64,000 nt of DNA from Robertmurraya kyonggiensis (GTDB taxonomy: Bacteria; Bacillota; Bacilli; Bacillales; Cytobacillaceae). Position numbers and translations under genes: made by a program. Under the pieces are notes generated by a model, which saw nothing but the letters and a program-made list of their open reading frames with translations, did no database searches and was not told where the DNA came from. Shown here one piece after another: positions 53,882-63,803 of this stretch. Location: positions 1-64,000 of the forward strand of contig NZ_SWBM01000008.1 in the NCBI RefSeq assembly GCF_005116465.1, written 5' to 3'. How positions within the stretch are numbered: position 1 is the first letter of the stretch; each line of letters opens with the position of its first letter.

Positions 53882-55438
53882 ATGACAACAAGTGAAAAAC
53901 AACGTCAGCAACAAGCTGAGTTACACAAAAAATTATGGGCAATGGCAAATGACTTACGTGGTCAAATGGATGCTAGCGAATTTAAAGATTATATTTTAGG
54001 GTTAATCTTCTACCGCTACCTTTCGGAAAAAGTAGAAACCCGCGCAAACATATTATTGAAAGAGGATAACATCTCGTACGCAGATGCTTGGAAAAATGAA
54101 GAGTATCGTGAAGAATTAGCAGATTACTTGATTAGTGAATTAGGCTATGTTGTAGAGCCACAGTTCCTATTTTCACATTTCCTTGATGAAATTGAAAAAG
54201 GAGCAAATGGAAACTTTGATGTGGAAATGCTTCAAAATGGTGTCAAAGCAATTGAGACATCCACATTAGGTACAGAGAGTCAAGATGACTTCCAAAACTT
54301 ATTTGATGACATGGACCTGGCTTCATCTCGTCTAGGACGTACAGTAAAAGACCGTTCAACTCTTATTAGCAAAGTAATCGTGAATATTGCAGATATACCA
54401 TTTGAACAAAACAATGCAGAAATAGATGTTCTAGGTGATGCTTATGAGTATATGATTTCTCAATTCGCGGCTAACGCTGGGAAAAAAGCTGGAGAATTCT
54501 ATACACCACAACAAGTATCAAAAATTTTAGCGAAAATCGTAACAGCTGGAAAAACCGAAATTCGTGATGTTTATGACGGTGCTTGTGGCTCAGGATCTTT
54601 ATTATTACGTGTTGGTAAAGAAGCACGAGTACACAAATACTACGGTCAAGAAAAAGTATCTACGACATACAACTTGGCTCGAATGAACATGTTACTACAT
54701 GATGTTCCATACCAACGCTTTGATATTCGTAATGCGGATACACTAGAAGAGCCTCAACATTTAGGAAAACGCTTTGAAGCAATCGTAGCGAATCCTCCAT
54801 ATAGTGCAAAATGGAGTGCTGATGATGACAAGTTTAAAGATGATGAACGTTTTAGTGCCTATGCAAAGCTTGCACCTAAATCAAAAGCGGACTTTGCCTT
54901 TATTCAACATTTAATACATCAGTTAGACGATAACGGTACAATGGCAGTCGTATTACCACATGGCGTTCTTTTCCGTGGTGCTGCAGAGGAAGTTATTCGA
55001 AAGTATTTGATTGAAGAAAAAAATTACTTGGATGCGGTTATTGGATTACCCGCGAACATATTCTACGGCACGAGCATTCCTACTTGTATTTTGGTATTCA
55101 AAAAATGCAGGAAAAATGGTGAGAATATATTATTTATTGATGCATCGAATGAATTTGAAAAAAGAAAAAATCAAAATCTTTTATCAGATAAGCACGTTGA
55201 GAAGATAATTGATACATTCTTAAGACGTGAAACTATCGATAAGTATTCATATGCAGCTACTTTAGAGGAAATCAAAAAAAATGAATATAACTTAAACATC
55301 CCTCGCTATGTCGACACATTTGAATTGGAAGAACCCATTGATTTACAATCCGTAGCTCAACGACTAAAAGAAATTGAGAAAGAAATTACAGAAGTGGATT
55401 GTGAGTTAGAGAAGTACTTTAAAGAATTGGGGCTGTAA
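53882..55438 (+). CDS. hsdM: Type I modification methyltransferase, M subunit
   Basis: 518-aa N6-adenine methyltransferase. The N-terminal HsdM domain (about 10-150) contains FKDYILGLIFYRYLSEKVE. The catalytic domain has GEFYTPQQVSKIL, the SAM-binding DGACGSGSLLL (about 231-241) and the catalytic NPPY at 304-307. The C-terminus ends in a helical tail (RLKEIEKEITEVDCELEKYF) that contacts HsdS. It starts 58 nt after hsdR and ends 3 nt before hsdS. It methylates the host site to protect it. Confidence 0.95.
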   Translation: MTTSEKQRQQQAELHKKLWAMANDLRGQMDASEFKDYILGLIFYRYLSEKVETRANILLKEDNISYADAWKNEEYREELADYLISELGYVVEPQFLFSHFLDEIEKGANGNFDVEMLQNGVKAIETSTLGTESQDDFQNLFDDMDLASSRLGRTVKDRSTLISKVIVNIADIPFEQNNAEIDVLGDAYEYMISQFAANAGKKAGEFYTPQQVSKILAKIVTAGKTEIRDVYDGACGSGSLLLRVGKEARVHKYYGQEKVSTTYNLARMNMLLHDVPYQRFDIRNADTLEEPQHLGKRFEAIVANPPYSAKWSADDDKFKDDERFSAYAKLAPKSKADFAFIQHLIHQLDDNGTMAVVLPHGVLFRGAAEEVIRKYLIEEKNYLDAVIGLPANIFYGTSIPTCILVFKKCRKNGENILFIDASNEFEKRKNQNLLSDKHVEKIIDTFLRRETIDKYSYAATLEEIKKNEYNLNIPRYVDTFELEEPIDLQSVAQRLKEIEKEITEVDCELEKYFKELGL

Positions 55439-55441
55439 GAT

Positions 55442-56593
55442 ATGAATGCGCCTAAATTGAGATTTAGAGGTTTTAATGACGAGTGGAAAAAGACTCTTCT
55501 TAGCAATTTAATGTCATTTAACAATGGTATCAACGCTGATAAAGACAGTTATGGTTATGGTCGCAAATTTATTAATGTATTAGACATCCTAAATAATAAT
55601 TCAATAAAATATGATGATATTATTGGTTCTGTATCTGTTTCCCAAAAGGTCGAGGATTCTAATAAAGTTGAATATGGAGATCTATTATTTTTACGTAGCT
55701 CAGAAACTAGAGAAGATGTAGGTAAAAGTTCTGTTTACTTAGATAAAATTAAGTTTGCTTTATTCGGTGGATTTGTAATTCGTGGTAAAAAGCAAGGAGA
55801 ATACCATCCATACTTTTTAAAACTCAATCTTGAATCACCAAGAATACGTCATGAAATTGGCTCTAAAGCAGGAGGAAGTACACGGTTTAATGTGAGTCAG
55901 TCTATTTTAGGCTCAATTGAAGTTGCTATGCCTTCTCAAAATGAACAATTTAAAATAGCAGAGTTCATGAATTATTTCGATCGAAAAATCAAACTTCAAC
56001 AAGAAAAGCTCGAGTTGCTGAAAGAACAAAAAAAAGGATTTATGCAGAAAATTTTCAGCCAGGAATTACGGTTTAAGGATAGAAATGGACAAGTATTTTC
56101 TAATTGGGAATTAAAACCTTTAGGAGAAATCATTAAAGTCCATTCTGGTAGAGATTATAAACATTTAGATATAGGCAGTATACCGGTTTATGGAACGGGA
56201 GGCTATATGCTAAGTGTTAATAAAGCACTGTCTGATAAAGACGCGATCGGTATTGGAAGAAAAGGGAGTATCAATCAACCTCAAAAATTAAAAGCACCCT
56301 TTTGGACTGTAGATACACTTTTTTATTGTATACCTAGGGAATCTTACGACCTCAATTTTATTTATCTTATGTTTCAGTATATAAACTGGAACAAATATGA
56401 TGAGTCTACTGGTGTTCCTAGTTTATCAAAAAAAACAATTGCAGCTATTTTTTGTAACATTCCCTGTTATGAAGAACAAAAGATGCTGGGATCCTTTTTT
56501 AATAAAATTGATGAAAGAATTATATTAGAGTCGAATAAATTGACAGAATTGCAAAACCAAAAACAAGCTTTCGCCAAACAAATGTTCATCTAA
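55442..56593 (+). CDS. hsdS: Type I specificity subunit
   Basis: 383-aa recognition subunit with two target-recognition domains. TRD1 spans about 1-170; the central coiled coil is EFMNYFDRKIKLQQEKLELLKEQKKGFMQKIF (about 180-210). TRD2 starts with WELKPLGEIIKVHSGRDY. The C-terminal helix is SFFNKIDERIILESNKLTELQNQKQAF. Both halves are intact, so a bipartite site is expected; its sequence cannot be predicted from here. No inverted duplicate hsdS or recombinase is nearby. Confidence 0.93.
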   Translation: MNAPKLRFRGFNDEWKKTLLSNLMSFNNGINADKDSYGYGRKFINVLDILNNNSIKYDDIIGSVSVSQKVEDSNKVEYGDLLFLRSSETREDVGKSSVYLDKIKFALFGGFVIRGKKQGEYHPYFLKLNLESPRIRHEIGSKAGGSTRFNVSQSILGSIEVAMPSQNEQFKIAEFMNYFDRKIKLQQEKLELLKEQKKGFMQKIFSQELRFKDRNGQVFSNWELKPLGEIIKVHSGRDYKHLDIGSIPVYGTGGYMLSVNKALSDKDAIGIGRKGSINQPQKLKAPFWTVDTLFYCIPRESYDLNFIYLMFQYINWNKYDESTGVPSLSKKTIAAIFCNIPCYEEQKMLGSFFNKIDERIILESNKLTELQNQKQAFAKQMFI

Positions 56594-56600
56594 AGAAGAC

Positions 56601-56638
56601 AAGCACCATTCCACTTATTCTAGAATGGTGCTTTAACT
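56601..56638 (+). terminator. Terminator of the hsd operon
   Basis: AAGCACCATTC pairs perfectly with GAATGGTGCTT, 8 nt after the hsdS stop. Confidence 0.8.
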
Positions 56639-56720
56639 ATTAAAAAAGCCATTTATTTATGATACTGTTCATCGTGAAATTCTTTCTAATTTAGTACAAA
56701 ACCAAAAGAAAGATGTCTAT

Positions 56721-59408
56721 TTAAAACGTGACTTCTTTTACAAGAGTATTTGCAAACCGATCACTTTCCAACATAAAAACCTTGATATCATTAACTCTAT
56801 GCTCATTTTTTTTAATAAACAGTTTTAAAAAATCATAGTCATGGGTAGATAAAATTAATTGTTTTCTTATATTTGAAAAAACATCACAAATAGAAAATTG
56901 ATTAACATCATCCATATTTTGTATTGGATCATCTATTCCAATTAAATCTAGTTTACTTAATGTTTGCCCCTCATTAATAGCTAAAAATAAAGAAATGGCT
57001 AAAACATTAAGTTGCCCAGAACTCATTGAATATTGGACATTAGACAAATCAGTATAATCTCCATCTTCTCCCTCAACAGACATTATTAATTCAAGTTCAT
57101 CTTTATTTTCTGATTTAAATATTACCTTATTACTTGTGGGCATCGGATTCAAATATCTAAAATATTTTTGAATACTAGAATCCTGTTGATTAAAATACTC
57201 AAGGGCTTGTGATCCTATTTTATTGTATGCATTGTCAATGAACTTGGTTATTTCATTTTGTTTATTAATCAATTTTGAGATATTACTCCTTAAAATTTTC
57301 ATATCTGATTTATATTGATTAATCAAATTATTCTTGTCCTCATTTTCTTGTACAGTTTTCAGAAAGTTTTCTAGACGGTAAACTTCTTCAAGCTTATTAT
57401 CTAAATTGGTAATAGTATTGTTCCTATGATTATAAACTTCTATTAGCTTAATTGAGTTATTACTTTCCCCTATTAAGTTTTTCCATAATGATAAGTCATT
57501 CATTTTGGAAGCATGTTCAGTACTTAGAGTTTCTATACTCTCATTAATCTTTTTGATAACATCGCTTATCCACCTCAAGTACTTATCTAATTTAAATATT
57601 TCTTTATTTAAACTATCACTATCCTCTATATCTATATTTTTTATGTGCTCAAATTGCATATATTGTACATTCAACTTTTCTAATTCAAATATTTGAAATT
57701 TTTTCTGATTTAGTTTACTAATTTCATCTCCAATTTTTTCACTTTTTTCTCTTAGAAATTCCTTTTCAGATTCAAATAGTACTTCTGAATACAGTTCGTT
57801 TTCTTGTAATTCAGATATCATTTTTTCTGAATATCTCAACTCTTCCCTATTTCTTTCCAATTTTTTCAAGAGATTTCTCACTAATCCTGATTTTTTTTCA
57901 TATGAGCCCTTCAGTTCATTTCTCCTATTAACAGCTTTATTTAATGTAGAAGAATCCTTTACAATTAACTCTAAATTATTTTTAATATTACTATAAATAT
58001 GGCTTTGTAGATTACCGCTATTATTAGTAGAGCATACTGGGCATGTATCCTCAATTTCATTTTCTAAAACATAATTATATATTTCTTGAATAGAGTTATT
58101 CAATTTATTTAATTGACTATTAGCTTGTTTACTGTTTATTATATCGTCAAATTTGTTTATTTTTTTTTCAATTAATTTTAGCTCTTTTGTGATTTTATGT
58201 ATTTCAAATTCTTGGCCAACTATAATCAATGGAATCTTCTTAATGGTATCTTTATGTACAATATAATTGTTATATTCTCCTGCAGCCAATCTGACTTTGC
58301 TTAATTCATTTTCAAATCTTTTTATTTCTAACTCAATTTTATCTATATTATCTTGATAATAAGTTAAGTCTTCTCCAACTTCTTGAATTATGAGTTTTAT
58401 GTCCTCTTCGATTTTTTTCTTCTCATTTAGTATCTTTACTTCTCTCTTAACAGAACTTAATACTTTAGTTACATCTTCCTTCTTATTCATTATTTTAGAA
58501 CTTAATCCAAGACCTTTTTCTCTTAGACTATATGCGTTATTTAACGATGATTTAATACTATTTGCTTCAACTTCTATGTCAAAGTAATTTGAATTACGTA
58601 AATGCAAAAGTCTAGAAAGCTCATTTAAGTTTTTTCCATACAATACTAATTCTTTTTTTATACTATCTTTTAATTCAGTAATCTGGGAAGGTGTCTCTTT
58701 ATTCAAAGTTAAGTTATATTTCCTTAAAAGTTCATTCACAATATATATATCTACTTCTTGTTTCTCTTTTTCCTTTTCAGACATCAATTTTTCATATGTA
58801 TTAATTTGAGATTGATCATCCCTTATTTTTACTTTAATTTTATCATTAACCTTCTTTAGATTATTGATAATCATTGTCCATTTTTTATAACCCATAATAT
58901 CTACCAGAGCATTAAATCTCTCATTAGGGTCATCTCTTAAAATAAAATCTGTTACCTGATCTTGTGATAAGATCAGTGCTTGTTTTACAAGTGAAGTCGT
59001 TTCTACGAATTCTTTTTTATTGTTTTTCCCATCAATATTAGTATCAATAAAGTCTTCTAGACAGCTTTGTCCAGTTTTAATTACTCCACCTTTAGAAGAA
59101 ATTAATTTAATTGTTTCTCTCATATTTTCCTGAATTTTAAAGCTTCTAATCAATGTATTTCCATTATCAAATTCTATTGATACTGAACAATTGTCCCCTA
59201 ATTTGGAATAAAAATTATATAATATTTTTTTATCAGTACTAATAAACCTATTTATAGCACCCGTTAAACACCATTCAATTGCATCAAAGAACGAACTTTT
59301 TCCAAATCCATTTTCCCCAAAAAGTACAATTATTCCATTATCCAGTGTAAAAGAATGTTTTCCATAATAACACCTGAAATTTTCTAATACAACACTTTTA
59401 ATTCTCAT
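56721..59408 (-). CDS. SMC/Rad50-like ATPase with zinc hook (ABC-3C-type ATPase)
   Basis: 895-aa ATPase. N-terminal Walker A: VLFGENGFGKSSFFDAIEW (about 29-47). Two long coiled coils flank a CPVC zinc-hook motif in DTCPVCSTNNSG, at about residue 450. The C-terminal lobe has the ABC signature-like SMSSGQLNVLAISLF, Walker B-like LDLIGIDDPIQNMDDV and the His switch ILSTHDYDF. ATG 59408 has GGAGG upstream; the frame is open to 59489. It is the third gene of a nuclease/middle-protein/ATPase operon and overlaps the previous gene by 11 nt. Likely senses DNA or another phage cue and controls the nuclease. Confidence 0.85.
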   Translation of the reverse strand: MRIKSVVLENFRCYYGKHSFTLDNGIIVLFGENGFGKSSFFDAIEWCLTGAINRFISTDKKILYNFYSKLGDNCSVSIEFDNGNTLIRSFKIQENMRETIKLISSKGGVIKTGQSCLEDFIDTNIDGKNNKKEFVETTSLVKQALILSQDQVTDFILRDDPNERFNALVDIMGYKKWTMIINNLKKVNDKIKVKIRDDQSQINTYEKLMSEKEKEKQEVDIYIVNELLRKYNLTLNKETPSQITELKDSIKKELVLYGKNLNELSRLLHLRNSNYFDIEVEANSIKSSLNNAYSLREKGLGLSSKIMNKKEDVTKVLSSVKREVKILNEKKKIEEDIKLIIQEVGEDLTYYQDNIDKIELEIKRFENELSKVRLAAGEYNNYIVHKDTIKKIPLIIVGQEFEIHKITKELKLIEKKINKFDDIINSKQANSQLNKLNNSIQEIYNYVLENEIEDTCPVCSTNNSGNLQSHIYSNIKNNLELIVKDSSTLNKAVNRRNELKGSYEKKSGLVRNLLKKLERNREELRYSEKMISELQENELYSEVLFESEKEFLREKSEKIGDEISKLNQKKFQIFELEKLNVQYMQFEHIKNIDIEDSDSLNKEIFKLDKYLRWISDVIKKINESIETLSTEHASKMNDLSLWKNLIGESNNSIKLIEVYNHRNNTITNLDNKLEEVYRLENFLKTVQENEDKNNLINQYKSDMKILRSNISKLINKQNEITKFIDNAYNKIGSQALEYFNQQDSSIQKYFRYLNPMPTSNKVIFKSENKDELELIMSVEGEDGDYTDLSNVQYSMSSGQLNVLAISLFLAINEGQTLSKLDLIGIDDPIQNMDDVNQFSICDVFSNIRKQLILSTHDYDFLKLFIKKNEHRVNDIKVFMLESDRFANTLVKEVTF

Positions 59409-59931
59409 TGATTTGATCCTCCGCATCAAACAATATATTAAACGCAGAATTAATTTCTTCACTTTTAAGAGTTCTCGAATTCCCACCACTTTTAATTATA
59501 TACTCAAGTAGGTATTGAAGTTTTTTATCTCTATTGATATTCAATAAGGAGACTTGGTCGATCTTTTTTTCAACTTCATGAATACTAAGAAAATCAAGAA
59601 ATGGTATTCTTTTGAAACTTTGATAATCCTTTATTACATACTTTCTTACACCTCTTGGGTCTTTTTCAATTATATAAGGGCTTATCTCACTTTTAGATGA
59701 CAAAAGTATTAGAAAATAGCAATTCCAAGAATTCCTATTCATTTTTTTCAATTTTATCCTAATGTCAACAGAATCATTTATAATCATGCCCTCATCAATT
59801 TCTTCTTTATATTCCTTTACAACAACACATAAATGCTCTTTCTCTAAAAATATGTCAGGGTAAAATTGTTCAGAATTTTGAACAACAAAACCATGTTTTA
59901 GTAGCCAATTTAAAACTAGTTGCTTATCCAT
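59398..59931 (-). CDS. Middle-component-like protein of an ABC-3C-type system
   Basis: 177-aa protein that I do not recognise outside this context. It begins MDKQLVLNWLLKHGFVVQN and is rich in Lys/Glu/Ile, with KDPRGVRKYVIKDYQSFKRIPFLDFLSIHEVEKK in the middle. AGGAGG stands 4 nt before the ATG. It lies 8 nt after the nuclease gene and overlaps the ATPase gene start. Position and size match the small middle component of ABC-three-component systems. A nuclease fold is conceivable (ICV-like strands near 35-50) but no catalytic set is visible. Confidence 0.6.
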   Translation of the reverse strand: MDKQLVLNWLLKHGFVVQNSEQFYPDIFLEKEHLCVVVKEYKEEIDEGMIINDSVDIRIKLKKMNRNSWNCYFLILLSSKSEISPYIIEKDPRGVRKYVIKDYQSFKRIPFLDFLSIHEVEKKIDQVSLLNINRDKKLQYLLEYIIKSGGNSRTLKSEEINSAFNILFDAEDQINEN

Positions 59932-59939
59932 AATTCCTC

Positions 59940-61556
59940 CTACTTTGGTTGGATTTTTTTCCATAAATCCACTAAACCAGTTCTATAATCATCAATGCTA
60001 GTGTATGATTTTGCCTTTTTAATGCCAGACAATAATTTTAGTCCTGGTAATACAATCCATTCATTTTCAACATCTCCTACACCCGATTGAGTTTCCAGCG
60101 CGGAAACTTCCGGTTCAAAAAAATCTTTTATCTGTAAAAATTCCCCTTCTTCAAAATCATCGTCATGGTCTCCTTGTAAAATAGTAAAATGTTTTTTCAC
60201 AATCATTTGTAATTGCTGTTCTCTTGGCAATTTAATAATTATTGAAATTAACTTTTCTATCCCCGCCTCTTTAGTTTCTCCAATATCGATTCCTAATGTA
60301 GATATGAAAAATTTGTCTATTTCTTTAATCAATAGATTTTTAAATTTCATTGAAAGATTAATTTCATCATTAAAAGTCATTTTTAGCAAAAGAATTGTTT
60401 TAAAGAGTTCCTTATAACGTTCCTTTTTTACAATTTCATCAAGGTCAATAACCGAAAGTGAGTATTCTTTAGCTTCCATGTATCGGTTTAACAATTCTAA
60501 AGCGTAAATTTCATCACTAACCCATTCTTTAAGTTGATTATGCAAATATTCTAGTTCACTCATCAGTTGATCTTTAAGCATATTGTTTAACTTCATTTGT
60601 TTTAATTCACTATGAATAGAAGCTATTACATCATCAATAATTTGGTTACTGTTGATATTTTTTATAAATGGTTGAAGTTTATCACTTACACGTTTCGCAA
60701 GAATACTTAAATATTCTTCTGCTTTTTCGCGATCTATGAATAAGGTCCCATTTTCATTATTATGTGTGCATAAATAAAATAAATCTCCAATCAAATAATT
60801 TATATCTTCAAAAGTTATGCGCGCTGATTCAGTTACTAATTTTCCTAGTTTTGAAGATACGTTGTGAACAAAGTTTTGAATATCAGCATCAATAGCAATT
60901 GGTGTTATAGAAAACCTTGATAATAAACTTTTTTCAGTCTCTCCACATCTTTTTCTGTAATCAAATTCTTTTCTTTCTACTTCACTTGGATATTCTTTCA
61001 ATTTTTTTAATAAATCGTCTTTTTCATCTATCTGTAAATCGAAATTTTTATTAAATAAATAGTGTTCCATTTTAACACTTTTCGAACTATTGATTAAATA
61101 ATTGGTAATTAGTTCAAATTGAGTAATTTTATCTGTACTTTTTGGATAAAAACGTGCCAGCGGTAATAATTTTTGCAACCAACCATTATATAATTTGGTA
61201 TCTGTTACTGATTCAACATATTTTCTTTCTTTTTTAACCTTTGACTTTACTTGAATAAACCTAATTACTTTACTATTGCCAACAATAATATCCTGATGGA
61301 GCTCTAATGCAATAAAGTCCCATTTGCCCTCCAAAAGTTCAGCAAGATAATAAAGCGATGATAGAAATTGAAAATAATAACCAGTAAGTGCGTTTTGCCC
61401 ACCTGTTTCCTCCGGTTCTTCACTATATAACTTATTGAACATTGAAGTAATTTCTGCTTTATTATATTCTTTTAACTCTTTCAAAGTTTCGATATTATTC
61501 TTTTCATATTCAGATTTGTCTTTTTGCAAGATGTCCAAAATAAAGTCTTTTTCCAT
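59940..61556 (-). CDS. DUF4297-like nuclease effector with C-terminal ABC-3C-type domain
   Basis: 538-aa protein. The N-terminal region (about 50-110) reads GGQNALTGYYFQFLSSLYYLAELLEGKWDFIALELHQDIIVG then IRFIQVKSKVKKE. This is the GxxGFxYQ...E-D...QVK pattern of DUF4297/Cap4-type PD-(D/E)XK nucleases. The rest is helical, with a C-terminal acidic stretch (GDHDDDFEEGEF). It opens a three-gene operon ending with an SMC-like ATPase, the arrangement described for ABC-three-component systems. AAAAGGAAG precedes the ATG. Expected role: nuclease released or activated by the ATPase on infection. Confidence 0.75.
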   Translation of the reverse strand: MEKDFILDILQKDKSEYEKNNIETLKELKEYNKAEITSMFNKLYSEEPEETGGQNALTGYYFQFLSSLYYLAELLEGKWDFIALELHQDIIVGNSKVIRFIQVKSKVKKERKYVESVTDTKLYNGWLQKLLPLARFYPKSTDKITQFELITNYLINSSKSVKMEHYLFNKNFDLQIDEKDDLLKKLKEYPSEVERKEFDYRKRCGETEKSLLSRFSITPIAIDADIQNFVHNVSSKLGKLVTESARITFEDINYLIGDLFYLCTHNNENGTLFIDREKAEEYLSILAKRVSDKLQPFIKNINSNQIIDDVIASIHSELKQMKLNNMLKDQLMSELEYLHNQLKEWVSDEIYALELLNRYMEAKEYSLSVIDLDEIVKKERYKELFKTILLLKMTFNDEINLSMKFKNLLIKEIDKFFISTLGIDIGETKEAGIEKLISIIIKLPREQQLQMIVKKHFTILQGDHDDDFEEGEFLQIKDFFEPEVSALETQSGVGDVENEWIVLPGLKLLSGIKKAKSYTSIDDYRTGLVDLWKKIQPK

Positions 61557-62063
61557 TTTAATCTTCCTTTTATTAATTTATGAAATAAACAAGAATGATA
61601 AGTACAAAAAAATCAAATTTATATAAATCCTGTTACCTATACTCTCTCATAAATTTGACTAGATTCTCCACGTGTCTTTTCGATTCATTATTCTCTTCTA
61701 CTTTATAATTTATTTCAATCCCTCTCCTAATCTATTTCCACTATACAGAATATGTTATTCTACCGATTTATCAATTTCACATTTCTATTATAAATTATTT
61801 CAGAATTATACCTGAGGACTCCATTTCAACATCTTTAAGAATATCAATCTATCCTTTGATAATTTCACTTAATGTATCTACTAATTCTAATAATAACTTT
61901 GAATTCTATAATCATGTTAGACAGTAAATTCCCTAACATACAAATTATACTAAAATTTTACCGATTAGATAGTAAATATTCCCATAAAACATTAGTCAGA
62001 TAATCTAAACTTCTTTTTTGGTTTACACTGCTTAATTACAATCTTCAAATATTCATCGGAGCA
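61557..62063. other. AT-rich intergenic region at the island's right edge
   Basis: About 500 bp of very AT-rich DNA between the ABC-3C-type operon and rlmD. I see no ORF with a credible RBS, no RNA signature and no tRNA or clear direct repeat that would identify an attachment site. It probably contains the operon promoter on the minus strand. Confidence 0.5.
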
Positions 62064-62098
62064 TACAGAAAAAAACAGAAACCCCCTCAGGTTTCTGC
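62064..62098 (-). terminator. Terminator of rlmD
   Basis: CAGAAACC/GGTTTCTG stem (overlapping the last rlmD codons) followed by TTTTTTC on the minus strand. Confidence 0.8.
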
Positions 62099-63472
62099 TT
62101 CTCCCTTCAACTGTATCCTCGCCACAGCCTCACAATGCGTAGTATGCGGAAACATATCCACTGGCTGGACTTCTACTGTCTTGTATCCCCCATCTTCCAA
62201 GATGCGTAAATCGCGTGCCAATGTAGCCGGATTACACGAAACGTAAACTACTTTCCGAGGTTTCATGTCGATAATGGTGCGTAGCAGTGCTTCATCACAG
62301 CCTTTGCGCGGAGGATCTACTACCAACACATCAGCCTTATTCCCTTCCTCATACCATTTCGGAATCACAACTTCCGCCTCTCCAGCTTCAAATTCCGCGT
62401 TCTCTATCCCATTCAACGCTGCATTCTTCTTCGCGTCTTCGATTGCTTCTGGAACAATCTCTACACCGAATACCTTCTGTGCTTTCTGTGCCAAGAACAA
62501 TGAAATCGTCCCAATTCCACAATAAGCATCGATCACTGACTCTGAACCAGTCAAATCCGCATACTCCAACGCTTTATCATACAACACCTTCGTCTGTACA
62601 GGGTTCACCTGATAGAACGACAATGCCGAGATTGCGAACCGAACATCTCCAATATAGTCATAAATCACTTCGGAGCCCCAAAGCACCTTTGTTTTATCCC
62701 CCAGGATCACATTCGTGCGCTTTGAGTTGACGTTGTGGACAATTGATTTGACCTTTGGCAATCGAGCCACAATCTCCTCAACAATCTTCTCCACAAATGG
62801 AATCTCTCCTGTTCGCGTGACGATTACGACCATTAGCTCGCCTGTTTGCTGACCGTAGCGGGCCATGATGTGTCGTAAGACACCTTTGTGAGTTTCTTCA
62901 TTATAAGCAGGGATTCCAAGTTTTCCGCAGATTTCTTTGACAGCTTGAACCGCTTCGTTGATCTCAGGAATCTGAATTAGGCTTTCATCGGTGTCGACGA
63001 TTTCGTGGCTTCTTGGTTTGAAGAAGCCAGCGATGAGCTTGCCGTCTTTTTCGCCAACAGGTACTTGGGCTTTGTTGCGGTAATGCCATGGGTTGTCCAT
63101 GCCTAGGATTGGATGCACAACCACATCCTCAAGCTTTCCAATGCGCATCAACACTTGGCGAACCTGGTTCTCTTTATACTTCAGTTGTCCTTCGTAGCTA
63201 ATGTGTTCAAGTTGGCAGCCTCCGTATTTAGGCAATTCCTCTCGCGGGATCTCGATACGGTAAGGGCTCTTTTCATAGAGCTCGTCTAGACGGCCGAAGC
63301 CGTACCCTTTGTTCACCTTAATGACCTTGACCTTTGCCTTTTCTCCTGGTAAGCCGTTGGGTACAAAAATGGGGTAGCCATCGACTTTGGCAACGCCTGC
63401 TCCGTCATGGGTTAAATCTTCAAATATTACATCTATGTAGTCATTCTTTTGAACGGGTAATGTACGTTTCAT
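62087..63472 (-). CDS. rlmD: 23S rRNA (uracil-C5)-methyltransferase RlmD/RlmCD
   Basis: 461-aa SAM-dependent rRNA methyltransferase. The N-terminal TRAM domain (about 1-65) is intact. A reduced cluster region reads [18 protein letters not shown], without the four Cys of E. coli RlmD, as usual in Firmicutes. The catalytic domain has [17 protein letters not shown] (SAM), [10 protein letters not shown] and the nucleophile in [15 protein letters not shown]. subtilis RlmCD modifies two uridines of 23S rRNA. AGAGG lies upstream of the ATG. It appears to be the core gene flanking the island. Confidence 0.93.
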   Translation of the reverse strand: MKRTLPVQKNDYIDVIFEDLTHDGAGVAKVDGYPIFVPNGLPGEKAKVKVIKVNKGYGFGRLDELYEKSPYRIEIPREELPKYGGCQLEHISYEGQLKYKENQVRQVLMRIGKLEDVVVHPILGMDNPWHYRNKAQVPVGEKDGKLIAGFFKPRSHEIVDTDESLIQIPEINEAVQAVKEICGKLGIPAYNEETHKGVLRHIMARYGQQTGELMVVIVTRTGEIPFVEKIVEEIVARLPKVKSIVHNVNSKRTNVILGDKTKVLWGSEVIYDYIGDVRFAISALSFYQVNPVQTKVLYDKALEYADLTGSESVIDAYCGIGTISLFLAQKAQKVFGVEIVPEAIEDAKKNAALNGIENAEFEAGEAEVVIPKWYEEGNKADVLVVDPPRKGCDEALLRTIIDMKPRKVVYVSCNPATLARDLRILEDGGYKTVEVQPVDMFPHTTHCEAVARIQLKGEAET

Positions 63473-63530
63473 TCATTAATTCCTCTTTCTGATCCTTCAT
63501 ATACAGGTGATTGTATCATACCTTGAGTGC

Positions 63531-63716
63531 AAAGAACAAAAGCGCAAGCGCCTTCAGAACAATCAAAAGACAGATTGTTCCTGCGAAGAAGATTCTTAGG
63601 AGCTTTCCTTAGTGCTCAGCCCCGACAAGCGCTGGAGGACCAAATGAGGAAGTTTGTTCTTCAACTTCATCATCTGGTCTGAAGCGACCTCGAGGGGCTA
63701 GGCGCTGGAGCTAAAC
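63531..63716. repeat. Bacillus-type interspersed repeat (MITE/BOX-like)
   Basis: About 185 bp starting AAAAGCGCAAGCGCC and ending GGCGCTGGAGCT, with internal GAACAATC/GATTGTTC and CCCCGACAAGCGCTGGAGG segments. The ends are near-inverted (GGCGCT versus AGCGCC). Elements with these ends are scattered between genes in many Bacillaceae. No ORF. Confidence 0.7.
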
Positions 63717-63777
63717 GTAGATACACTTTATAACAAACTTATCCACAACAGCGAAATCTATAATTTCCTAAACAAAT

Positions 63778-63803
63778 AAAAAGCTAGCGCAGGGCTAGCT
63801 TCA
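63778..63803 (-). terminator. Terminator of the mrp operon
   Basis: AAGCTAGC pairs with GCTAGCTT around a 5-nt loop and is followed by TTTTTATTT on the minus strand, directly after the mrpG stop. Confidence 0.88.

Noticed and set aside
51070-56593. Phase-variable type I system
   Set aside because: Only one hsdS is present, with no inverted partial copy, recombinase gene or simple-sequence tract in the coding region.
61557-62063. tRNA gene or attachment site at the right island edge
   Set aside because: No cloverleaf or direct repeat of the left junction could be found by eye in this AT-rich stretch.
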